Source: Fomes fomentarius (taxonomy: Eukaryota > Basidiomycota > Agaricomycetes > Polyporales > Polyporaceae). Taken from it: a DNA stretch of 64,000 nucleotides. The stretch spans positions 1,860,001-1,924,000 of the forward strand of contig JABYQN010000006.1 in assembly GCA_022606135.1 (NCBI GenBank). The letters run 5' to 3'. The notes below the pieces were generated by a model that ran no database searches, was not told the origin of the DNA, and saw only the letters and a list, made by a program, of their open reading frames with translations. Made by a program: the position numbers and the translations under genes. Shown here one piece after another: positions 25,206-35,518 of this stretch (position 1 is the first letter of the stretch; each line of letters begins with the position of its first letter).

Positions 25206-25529
25206 TGTTGAGCAAGAGGAGGAGTTAGGTGCGCTGCGGTTTGCAGTGCAGCTAGAACGGAGTGCGAGAACAGCGGATGACGGTGGGGGTTGGGTGGGAC
25301 AGGCACGGCAGCAGTGCAGCGAAAGATGGCGAACAGAGCAGTCGCCGAGCACCGTAGACGCCCGAGCTATTACCCTACGGCATTACGTACCGTCGTACAA
25401 GGGCGCTTCACGTGATCGTTTCTCCCTTATTATTGCCCGCCTTGGGCTGTGCACTGTCCTCTGCACTGTCGTGGCTTACTTTCGCTGACTCTCCTCACCC
25501 TCCCTCTTCCCCCTCCTTGTCCTCGAGCC
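25206..25529. promoter_or_regulatory. Divergent promoter, STEEP1-like / Avo2-like
   Basis: 324 bp between divergent starts at 25205 (-) and 25530 (+); a pyrimidine tract precedes the plus-strand ATG. No defined element recognised. Confidence 0.35.
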
Positions 25530-27602
25530 ATGGCAGAAAAGGACGCCTCTGCCCGCCTCCGCCGGGCCGTAAAAGGTGCGTACTCTCCGCCTTCGCGTAC
25601 AACCCTCGGCAAACCGTCGTGTGTCCCACAGAGAATAACCTCTTTCTCGTCAAACGTCTGATAAAGAGGACGGACATGTACAATCCCGATCCGTACAACA
25701 AGCGGTACACCTCTCTTGCATGGGCTGCTGTTTTGGGCCACGAGGAGACGTTCGAATTCCTCCTCAGTAGCGGGCATGATGACCATGAGTATAGTAAGGT
25801 GTGTATCCTTGTTCTATCACTCTTGCGTCTTCTGACTTTCGAAGCGACCTCTCGATGTTCAGGACTCGGAGAACAACACTATACTCATTCTGCTCGCCAA
25901 CGCCCGTCCGCCACCTTCTACCCCACATTCCAGTGGCCCGTCCGAGCAAGACTTCCTTGGGGCTACCCTTCGAATGGCTCGCATGTACATCGACCGTTAC
26001 TCCGACATCCTCGACTGGGCTAACATGGAAGGGAAGACTGCTCTCCACGTTGCTGCGTTGAAGGGAAACGAGGAATTGGTTCGAGTAAGTCTGTGCCCCA
26101 AGCTTCAGTCATTCTCATTCATCCTCAACCGTGTCAGATGCTCTGCGATCTGGGTGCAGATATTGACCTCGCCGATAACGAGGGTAACACCCCGCTGCAC
26201 TAGTGAGCATGGTCCACATTTCATTCCAAAAGAGACGAAACTCATCTTCTTCCAGCGCAAGCGCTTGGGGCCATATTACCGTAGGTGTCCGCTGCTAGCC
26301 CTAACGGGGAATCCCCTCTGACAGGGTCGTTCACAGGTTGTCCAATTATTGATTGAGCGCGGATGCCAGTACTCGGCACGCAATAATCAGGGTTTCACCC
26401 CCTCTGATTATGCATATTCGTTCGTAATTTTTGGAAATTGTCTCATTCATTCGACCCTAATTCGTATCACATCCACTAGAACGAGTACAAGAGACACTCT
26501 CCAAGACACCGCTCGAATACAGTTCGAGAATAACAAGAAAGCACGTCGGAATCAGACTCGAGGCGGCGAATGGGGTGGAGGCGCGAATATGCAAATATAC
26601 CCTCCATCGCCGAGGGATCCATCGTATGGGAACAGTGGCGGCGTCCGCATGCGTAGTGGTTCCGGGACCAGTCATACGACCACCACCTCCAATAGTGGAG
26701 ACGTGTTCGATACCTCGGCGCCGCCACAAGCACAATCTACGTCAAGATTCTGGTCTTCGCCATCAAGACGTCCCGCGCCTCTGCCTTCAGGGTCGCATTC
26801 GCCCGGCCAGCCCTCGGCGAGTTCGACAAGTAGCACTTTCGGCTTCTCCGCATCTCCCATCTCCCAACCCAATTCAGCTACTCTCCTACCACATCCTGCC
26901 CCGAATCCCGCATCTGCCCTATCTCCGGTTGCGACGCGCATGCGTGAACGCGATGCGGACGCGATGGAGAAGTACAAACTGCGACAACGTAGTGGTAGTG
27001 CTACCACCACTTCAACAGACAGTCCTTCGCAGAACGAGTCTGTATCCCCGCCGGCACCTCCTCCTAAAGACAACCAGGACGATATATCCGCACTCTCTTC
27101 GTTAGTCACGGTTGGCTCAGTCGCACCACGCCGACGATTACGGCCGTCCGCCTCTGCTGCACAATTACGGACAAATCCACAGCCACTGACAATACCTGCA
27201 AATCATTCGAACGAGCCGCGAAGTCGGTCCGGTACGAGTCCCGCTATGCTCAAACCGATACCGAATACGTTCCCGTCACCACCTAGTGAATCTTCTTCCG
27301 CACTCCCTACACCTACGCAGAACTCTACCGCGCCACGGCCAAGTTTACAACGGTCAGGCAGCACACAGCCAGTACCTCCAGAGAAGGACTACACCGGTCC
27401 GCCAAGCGAGTATGCGCGCTTCCCCCCGCCGCCGGTGACGGAAGAACCTGAGCGCGCTTTGACGCCAACCACCGCAACGGCGCCGACGCACTCGAGACGA
27501 TCACCCTTCAATTTGCTGTCATCGCACAAGAGCAGCATGGACTCGCACGTGTCTACCGGTAGCCACCGAAGGAACGCGTCTGTGAACGCGGTCGTACGAT
27601 AG
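25530..27602 (+). CDS. Ankyrin-repeat protein, Avo2 (TORC2 accessory subunit)-like
   Basis: Exons 25530-25575, 25632-25798, 25863-26084, 26138-26202, 26256-26280, 26325-26419 and 26480-27602; 580 aa. The start MAEKDASARLRRAVKENN followed by LFLVKRLIKR resembles the N-terminus of yeast Avo2 (SxRLREAI..GNLL.VKRLL). Ankyrin repeats cover about residues 15-205: YTSLAWAAVLGHEETFEFLL, NTILILLANA, GKTALHVAALKGNEELVR, NEGNTPLHYASAWGHITVVQ, NNQGFTPSDYAYS. The C-terminal two thirds are Ser/Pro-rich and disordered. Avo2 binds TORC2 at the plasma membrane. The fifth exon is 25 nt. The last intron uses a weak donor (GTTCGT) and could instead be retained, since the frame stays open through it. The Avo2 assignment is likely but not certain. 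Confidence 0.75.
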
Positions 27603-28773
27603 GGTTTGGACTCAGAGTGATGTGTAGGTTCACAGTGTTTTGCCTAGGCCCCCACAAGCCGTGTCGCTTCACGGGCTCTGACTGACCGAGTCGGGGTGTA
27701 TATCATGGGCGGAAGGAAGGGGCATAGGGAGCTCAGGGTTGGTGTACGAACTGCGTGTATGTATGACTGCATCGCTGTGTAATTTGCTCTGTCGTGTATT
27801 GGTCGTGCTGTGTAGTACTGTTGTTGTGGTCAGGTACAGCATTAGGTATATCATACGTACAATTTTGTTTGATCGCACTTCTACGGTAGAGTTATGTCGG
27901 CCTTGGTAGGATGTCTTCGAACTTGTTGACGACGCTCGTCTATCGGCTTTGACAATGTATATCGGGATGTGTTTGCAACCAAACTAGTATCAAGCTTAGT
28001 AAGGGATGGAAAGTCGGAGAGGAGGCAATCATTCAAATGTTTGGGAACGGCGTGACTCAGGTAATTGTAGGATGCAATGTTCGCACAGAGTAACACTCGG
28101 ACTAGGTCTCATTTAGAAATGACTTGTAGTACCACATGGGAGCAACACCCCGTGGTGTTGTGGCATAATTAGGACTCAGGGATCTGAAGTTGACTAGTGG
28201 CCAACCTCGTGCCACCACGGCTGGAGAAGGAACATTGAACTGCGAGTGGAAACACTTCTAGAATCAGGATCTACAGTCAGTGATTATTGTTGGATCCCAT
28301 CGGATTCTCGGTCACCAGCAGCGTTGCAACAGCCTTCGCGTCCATACTAGGTCTAGACAGAGGTTGTAAGTTGCTAGCTTAAGGCGGTTATAGACATCTG
28401 ATGAACAGTGAGGACATGGCAGTCACTCTATCTCACGCCCTGACTCCGGCCCTACCAGTGGATGCATTGATTACGTGCACGCAGCTTTGAGACCCCAGTA
28501 TATCCAGGCTGTGTAGTAGATGGCTGCAATAGCATCAGCAATCAATCAATAGTTTACACCACCCGGCTACGGATTGGGACTGCCACACATACATCTCGCT
28601 GATGTGCGTAGACAGTGTGTTTAAATTTAGAGCCTGCGGATGGCACTTCGGGATCGGAGTGGAGGCCAAGGTGCCAAGACTTCCTTATAACCCCCATTCC
28701 TGCTACTACACCGTACAGCAACTCCAAACAGCTTCCTCGCATCCACATCTATACTCGTAAATCGACGTCAAAG
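27603..28773. other. 1.2-kb intergenic stretch
   Basis: Holds the 3' UTR of the ankyrin gene and the upstream region of the nitroreductase. AT-richer than its neighbours. No coding signal, RNA gene or repeat seen. Confidence 0.45.
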
Positions 28774-29551
28774 ATGGCGAGCACCACATCCCTCCTCGAT
28801 GGCTTCCGCAGCCGCCGCTCTGTACACAAACTCACCTCGGAGTCCACGATTCCCGACTCGCGCATCAAGGAGCTGGTTCAGGAAGCGGTCCTGCACACTC
28901 CCAGTCCCTTCAACGCCCAATCTGCCCGCCTAGTCGTGTTGCTGAGCGACGAACACAACAAGCTATGGGATATCGCGAGAGATGCAGCTCAAGCAACTTC
29001 GCCGCCCGAGCTCTTCGAGAAGTTGTTCCGTCCGCGCTGCGAGATGTTCCGCGCAGCTTACGGCACTGTTAGTAAAACTCTGACACCTCGAGGCGCATGG
29101 CTGACGGATATGTTCCAGATCTTGTTCTACGAGGACCCGGAAGCGACCCGCGAGCTTGAAGGAAAGTGGCCGATGCTCAAGGACAAGTTTCCCGAGTGTA
29201 CGCAGACGTTTGTCGTATGGAATGTGACGGGCTTACTGACAGCTCTGCAGGGGCCAACCATTCAAACGGAATGCACCAATACGCACGTGGGTTTGGGGTT
29301 TCATCGTAGCACAAGGAAGAGGATGCTGACCTTAATCATGACTAGTGTGGACGATGCTCGAGGCTGAGGGCCTCGGTTGCAACCTTCAGCACTACAACCC
29401 GATGATCAACGCTCAGGTGGCCGAGAAGTGGAATATTCCCCCTGAGTGGTGCCTGAAAGCTCAATTGGTCTTCGGGAAACCCGCTGGGGCTCCACAAGAG
29501 AAGACATTTGAGCCTATCGAGAAGAGAGTCTTCGTCCATGGAGCAGTGTAG
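28774..29551 (+). CDS. Frm2/Hbn1-like nitroreductase
   Basis: Exons 28774-29067, 29119-29197, 29251-29286 and 29346-29551; 204 aa. Nitroreductase-fold flavoenzymes reduce nitro compounds and quinones with NAD(P)H. Landmarks are SRRSVHKLT near residue 13 (FMN phosphate contact region), LHTPSPFNAQSARLVV, LFYEDPEATRELE, SNGMHQYA and GLGCNLQHYNP. Length is close to yeast Frm2. The first intron (29068-29118) is 51 nt, keeps the frame open and would be missed by an ORF search; the read-through peptide interrupts the family sequence between AAYGT and ILFYEDP. One exon is only 36 nt. Function in lipid or oxidative stress signalling is known for yeast Frm2 and only inferred here. Confidence 0.87.
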
Positions 29552-29941
29552 AAGTCCCATGGCAGGAGCCTATATAAATATAAGCTATTATATGGACAGA
29601 TTTAGATATGAAGGCAAATGTCAAAGTGTGATACATACCCAAGGATATCTGGGAGTCCTGATCATGGTTCGTAGCTCTAGCTCGTGGTCAAGTTGAACTC
29701 GAGAGTCGAAGTTGTGCAAGTGAGTGGCGATCCGGATCTGAGATCTGATCGGTTAGCGGAGTTAGTCGAATTGCGTAATGTGTGGCCTGCTTGAGACTCG
29801 GAGTGTGTCCTGCGCGCGGTCGCTGTACGTCTTGCTTGGTTCTCCCGTACATTCCTCCTTCTGGTCATCGTCTACCTTCTACCTGCCCCCGGCCAGCACA
29901 TCCCCCGCCGGTCTCTCTCTTGACGACGACGCGTCTCCACC
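29552..29941. other. Intergenic stretch before the sugar transporter
   Basis: 390 bp with no coding signal; includes a CT-rich leader directly upstream of the transporter ATG. Confidence 0.4.
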
Positions 29942-32526
29942 ATGACCTTCCCTCCTTCCAATGCCGACTCAGATCCTGACCCAACCTCCCAGGTAGCCTG
30001 GCCTGGTCGACAGGGCGAGCGTGGTCGCAGAGGGTCTAACCTTTCCAACAAGCGCATCGCACAGCAAGGCAGAAGTGGAAGTAGGCCATCTGTCAGTCAG
30101 GTGAATGGCAGAGGTATGAGCAAACCTGCGCCCACTGGGTCTGCGGTGGAGGCAGAAGCGAGCCCGAGCACGGGGAAGAAGAGGATGTCAACCTTTGACT
30201 TGATGTGCATCAGTATATCGATGGGAGGATCTCAGGTCGCGTGGACGGTCGAGCTAGGGTGAGTTAGCATACGCACGTTCGAGGCGGGGTACCTGCAAGC
30301 GTTGACTCGTGAACCCCATGCGCGCAGCTATGGGACACCATTCTTGCTCGACCTCGGTCTGACTGAGCAATTGACAAGTCTTGTGTGGCTAGCGGGGCCA
30401 ATAAGTGGGCTCATTGCGCAGCCGGTCATTGGTGAGTGTTGAGCGTGCGGGTTGGCAGGACCTTACAGCTTACGCTGCTTGACACAGGCGCTATTTCCGA
30501 TGCGTCTACGTCCAAGTACCGTCGCCGATACTGGATCGTGCTCTCGACTTTCGTCCTCATTGTTTCTACCCTCACGCTCGCATACTGTCGCGAAATCGCT
30601 GCGTTCTTTGTCGATATCCTCGGAGGCGGCGCAGGAAGCTGGGATCCCAAGTATGGCAAGACAGTGAGTCATATGCATGCCTTGTGTCCTATCTGGACGC
30701 CCGTTCAGCGGTCTACAGGTCACAGACACAGCAATTGGCTTTGCTATCGTGTCATTCTATCTGTTGGACTTCGCGTTGAATGCGTTGCAAGCATCTCTCC
30801 GGAATCTTCTGCTTGATGTCACGCCTCCCGAGCAACTGAATGTCGGCAACGCGTGGCATAGTAGAATGCTGAACGCCGGTAACATCGTAGGCTACGGATT
30901 CGGCATGTCTTGCTCGCTACGCTATGAGCCGTCCTGAGATGACTGACGCTGCATCAGGTTTCTTGCCACTGGCGAACATGCCTATTCTCCGGCTGCTGGG
31001 AGGCTCACAGTTCCGGAAGTTCTGTGTCGTCTGCATGATCATCCTCACTATCACTGTCTGGATTACATGTTGGACGCAAGAGGAGCAACAGCGCGAGCCA
31101 AGGCGAATCGAGAAGCAGTGAGTCTTCCCGATGTCCTTTCGCGCCACTTCGCTAACCGTCACGATAGGACCAACATGCGGGACATCCTAAGGAACATATG
31201 GACAACAATATGTAGCCTACCGAAGCCCATTCGGCGCGTCTGCTATGTCCAGATATTCGCGTTCATGGGATGGTGAGTAGCACTGCAGAGATTCATTCGT
31301 CTGGTAGAGTTGACATCGCGTTTTACAGGTTCCCATTCTTGTTCTATTCGTATGGTGCTTTACTACTGATATAATGTAAGTGGCCGCTGATGAGAGTTAC
31401 ACAGAACGACCTACATCGGTCAAGTAATGGCATACGAACTTGACGAGGAGCCCGATCATGACTTGGCAACTCGGACTGGCTCATTTGCGATGCTCATCTA
31501 CAGTCTCGGTAGGACAGAACATTGGGCCACCTCTTTGTTGTCTTCTGACGCATTTCATGTGCAGTCGCTGTTGCCGCGGGAACACTGCTTCCCCACCTGA
31601 CCCGTCGCGACACCGCCCTGCTGGCTCACGAAGGTGACGAAGACGAAGACACCGAGCTTGCGCGTCTCCGCGTGCAAGTCCAGGAGTGGCGCGCAGAGGC
31701 CGCACGGCAGGGCAAGCCCCTCCGGCTCCCCATCATGCCCTTCTTCCTGCGGAACATATGGACGGGCGCAATGCTGCTCTTTACCTTCCTCACCCTTGCG
31801 ACGTTCTTCGTGACCAAGGTCTGGCAGGCGACCATACTCGTCTCGCTCGTTGGCATCTGCTGGGCGGTCGCATGCTGGGCGCCGTTCGCGATCATCATGG
31901 AGTTCCTGAAGGAGCGCGAGCGCGATGTGAACGAGGAGAGCGAGGCGATTGCGCGCGAGTGGACGAGGAGGCCGAGTCATAGCCGGACATTGTCGACACC
32001 GGCGATTAGGCGCAATAGTAGGCACGAGGGCGAGAGGACGCCGTTGTTGAGGAGGAGGCGGTCGTTTGACCAGCATAATCCGGACGCTGCCCCGGAGGCG
32101 GAGGCTGCTGTGGGAGGCACGATCTTGGGGATACATAATCTTGCGATCGTCATGCCGCAGTTCATCGTAAGTGCTCCTTGCTAATCCTATAACTACGAAC
32201 GTTTATTGACCGGTTGTGGGCGGATCGCAGGTCGCCCTAGCGTCAAGTTTGATCTTCCGCATTGTGGATGCTGATGTCGATGATGACCCCGCGAATAACA
32301 CTGCGCTCTATGGCAAGAACGGCGTCGCCTGGGTCCTGCGATTTGGTGGTGTCTGCACATTGGTGAGCGATCGGTCGTCTCATGTGTTATTATCCAGTTC
32401 TGACACTTGCTCGTATGATAGCTCGGCGCTGTTGTTGCGCGCATGGTCCCTCCCACTCGCACCGAGAAGGAGATGCGGAGGCGTCTCGCTGAGCTCAAGG
32501 TTCTCAATGAGGAGGGAACCCCGTGA
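29942..32526 (+). CDS. SLC45/sucrose-type sugar-proton symporter (MFS)
   Basis: Exons 29942-30258, 30328-30431, 30488-30663, 30719-30902, 30958-31117, 31168-31272, 31329-31349, 31405-31508, 31565-32166, 32231-32362 and 32422-32526; 2010 nt (669 aa), in frame. After a basic, Ser-rich cytosolic N-terminus come the twelve-segment transporter motifs: SMGGSQVAWTVELGYG, GLTEQLTSLVWLAGPISGL, AISDASTSKYRRRYWI, LLDFALNALQASLRNLLLD, FAFMGWFPFLFYSTTYIGQ. These are typical of GPH/SLC45 and plant sucrose transporters, and of S. pombe Sut1, which takes up alpha-glucosides with protons at the plasma membrane. A long Arg/Ser/Glu loop lies between segments 8 and 9. The fourth intron is GC-AG and the seventh exon is only 21 nt. 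Substrate is not deducible. Confidence 0.9.
30903..30957 (+). other. Non-canonical GC-AG intron in the sugar transporter
   Basis: The donor reads GCATGT. Only this cut joins GYGF to GFLPLANMPILRLLGG in frame; the nearby GT (30907) puts the downstream exon out of frame. The acceptor is gcatcag. Confidence 0.75.
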
Positions 32527-32854
32527 GCATTCGTCCAATGTTCAGTCTCTTTACTTTCTAGTCGGTTTGGCTTATACGCGTCGATCGTCGTTTATATTCA
32601 TTGTCTACTTCTGATCTGCTCCTACACCCTTGCCTGGGACACTCGGCTCTTGTTGCTCTCTCGTACTCGTCGTCATGTTGTATATCACCCGATCTCGATC
32701 ATAGTTGGACTGCGCTATCCCACCACCTTTGTACGTGTACATATAGCAAGTATCGCGTAATCCCAGTCGTCGCCGTCACTGCTTGCGAGATGTCTGCTCG
32801 GAACCAGGGTGACGGGCACTGTCTGGGTATTTGTCAAGTATTGTATGACGGGAG

Positions 32855-35285
32855 TTACGGCTGGACGAAGTTGTCAGCGAGCGATGGGGGGTCCACAGAA
32901 AGCGAGTACACACCCTGTGAGGCAGGGATTTTATAGAACAGTCGGGTAGATAATGCTTCGGAGTGCAAAGACTTTGTTTCGGTAACGTTCCGCAATTGCG
33001 AGAGCAACGGGATATGATCACTCTTGCCACAGATGAGTGTGACCTTGGATGGGGTCTCGTTGAAAGTCGAGACTTCCCAGTGAATCAGTCCGTCCGGGCT
33101 CTCGTACTTTCCTGGGAGGTGAAACGTCAGCTGTGGGTGTGCGCTGGGAGCTAAAGCCGAATTACCGTGTGTGTAGATGGGCTCAACTATACGGCGAACG
33201 ATCGTCCCATCATCGTCTTCAACATTACATTGGCCAGTGTGAACGAGGACTTGCTTCTCTACCAGCGCACCCTTTGGCAGTTCCGGCACGACTACGAAGA
33301 GTGTCGGCGCGCTCCTGTCCTGCGAACAAGACCATTGGTACATCAATCTCGTACTCACGCGCAAGATAATTGCATGAACCAACTTCTGTATGTTGCGCAC
33401 TCGCAACGCGGATAGGAGGGATGTCTTCTTCGTTCACGAGCCAGTACACAACTCCTTGCGTACGTCCGGGCCACCCTCCTCCAGAGTTGTTCTTCAGCGC
33501 ATCGACGACACGATGCACGTGTTGGAACGCGAGCGCTGCCTCGAGGGCGAGCGATCGTGGAGCGGGGAGTGCGAGGCTGCTTGGAATCATACCGATCTGG
33601 CCTGAGATGAAGACACGCTCGTCGACAGTGACGGCTTGCGAGTACGGCCCGATGTTCGCTGGGGCCCAGTAGCTGAGGCCTTGAACATGGAGAGCCTGCC
33701 GGTCAGCGGGTGTGCGTTCGGCATATGCCACACAGTCGAGCCGGACGCGGATTGGTGAAGGAAGGTCGACCGCAACGCATGCGCGGGCAGGTGGGCTGGT
33801 GCCAAAGTATGTTGCGTAGACCGCGTTAACGCGCGCGAATAGGTCCATAGAGGAGAGGAAGATGTTGATGTTGGCGCAGTGGGCCAGTGTCAGGGAGTGG
33901 GTTGAGAGGCGCGCTGGAGGGGATGATCAGAAGGGTTGGCATTGATTTGCGAAAGCTAATGATACCTTTCAGTGTCTCGAAACATTGGCGCACTTCGTCT
34001 TCAATAGAGAGATTTTGTGAGTCCGTAGCGAAGTCGCCTTGTACGTTTGCAACTGCAACCCAGGTGCCAATCTGCCTGATGGATGGTGGAAGAGTCGGCT
34101 CGGGGATGGGTATTCCTAGGGACTTCTGACCAGGGGTAGACAAAGTAATACCGCAGTCGGCGATATTGTCACGTATAGAAGCGTATGGCTCAGATAGCAA
34201 GGGCGGTATCGTCAACGTGAAGTGTTCTATCTGAGTCTTCAGTTGCAGAGAAGCGTTGTTGACACGGAGGTATGCCACGGTGGCGAAATCATTGTCCGAA
34301 TGTATGACCGTCTCAGCGTCGTCTCTGGAGGAGTTCATCTATCGTCGAACTCGTTGCAATTAGCAGTCAGAAGGTTAGGATGACCTACAAGTTGATACGA
34401 GACTTGAAGAGAGGGCAATCCAACGTGAGAGTCTCATATTCGCCTCCTTCTCCACAGATATGCGAACCGTATAGTGTATTCTAGAACAAGCTCAGGCATC
34501 GTTGCATCTAGATTATCAGGAGCATCCTTACCAGCTTTAGCAGAGTAGGTTGCATCTGAGCCAGTGTTTTTCCCAAGTGCTTTGTCGTCAGACCTATGCC
34601 GGCAACCTTGATGAGGAGGGCTTCCATGCCGGCCTCAATCATTTCGCGCAACAGCTCCTCCTGGTCTCTCTGCCAGAGATAACAGAGTGGAGTCAATTCT
34701 AACCGGCGCGCACTATAGTCATTGTCAGAGAACGTGCGCAACTAGGAAAGTCACGTCAACATACACATGCTCCACGCGTACACGCTGGTAGTTCGAAAGG
34801 ATTGCGCCGACTGACACTCCTTGGACATTGGGATGCTGCGTCTTGAGACATGCGTAGCAATTTAATGAGCCAGGCATGAAAGGGTATTTACGGGATATAT
34901 TACTTTGATGGTCGACAAAAGCTCGTACAAGTCCTCGGTCTCGTCGCCGGAGACACCACCGCTGCGAACAGGATCGCGTCCACCATACTCACCACCCTGT
35001 TCTACGGCAGCGCCCGATATGACCCTCCTGTAGAGTGGAACGTCCAGAGCGCGACCGACGAACTCGATCGCGTCCTGCCCGACGGTTTGATATAAATACG
35101 AGTCGAGCTCCTCTAATTTGCACGGGGTCGGTGAAGTTCATCGAGAGAACTTGAATTATGGTCGAACCTCTGCCTTGTTTGGGGCCTAGAGAAGCTGCGG
35201 CAACGAGCTCATGGCCATTGTCGGCGCAATGGAGAATGTTGTAACAGCTATCCTTGCCGCCGCTGAGCAATGCGACATATTTCAT
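32855..35285 (-). CDS. DPH6: Diphthine-ammonia ligase with C-terminal RidA-like domains
   Basis: Exons 35285-35168, 35112-34904, 34841-34765, 34712-34532, 34480-34389, 34324-33966, 33913-33355 and 33314-32855; 2055 nt (684 aa), in frame. Dph6 performs the last amidation in diphthamide synthesis on EF2. The N-terminal PP-loop ATPase domain shows LSGGKDSCYN (residues 7-16), LDSYLYQTVGQDAIE, VGAILSNYQRVRVEHV, YLWQRDQEELLREMI and CGEGGEYETLTLD. The C-terminal half carries two YjgF/RidA-like domains (YWAPANIGPYSQAV, ISGQIGMIP; VVPELPKGALVEKQ), as in yeast and plant Dph6. The splice at 33315-33354 is short (40 nt) and ambiguous: a longer intron with donor GTTGGT is also in frame. Several donors are atypical (GTTCGA). 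Diverges from UBA1. Confidence 0.9.
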
Positions 35286-35518
35286 GACAAACGGTGAATA
35301 AAGCAGACGATGGCACACAGCAGGAGAGGGAGAAGAGGAAACGCCGTCGAGTAGATTGCGCGTAGATCAGTCGCTTATGTCAGAGTCGCGTGCATGAGCG
35401 CGTATGAGTAACTCGCCCCCCCGCCACAGCCCAAGACACCAGTTACATCTTCCTCTCTTCCACCCACCACCCTCCCTTCTCTCATCTTTCTCGACAATTC
35501 CCTTCTACCTCACGAATC
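35286..35518. promoter_or_regulatory. Short divergent promoter, DPH6 / UBA1
   Basis: 233 bp between divergent starts at 35285 (-) and 35519 (+), with a CT-rich tract before the UBA1 ATG. Confidence 0.4.

Noticed and set aside
31555..32136. 193-residue frame antisense to the sugar transporter
   Set aside because: It is the mirror of a GC-rich coding exon with conserved transporter motifs on the other strand.
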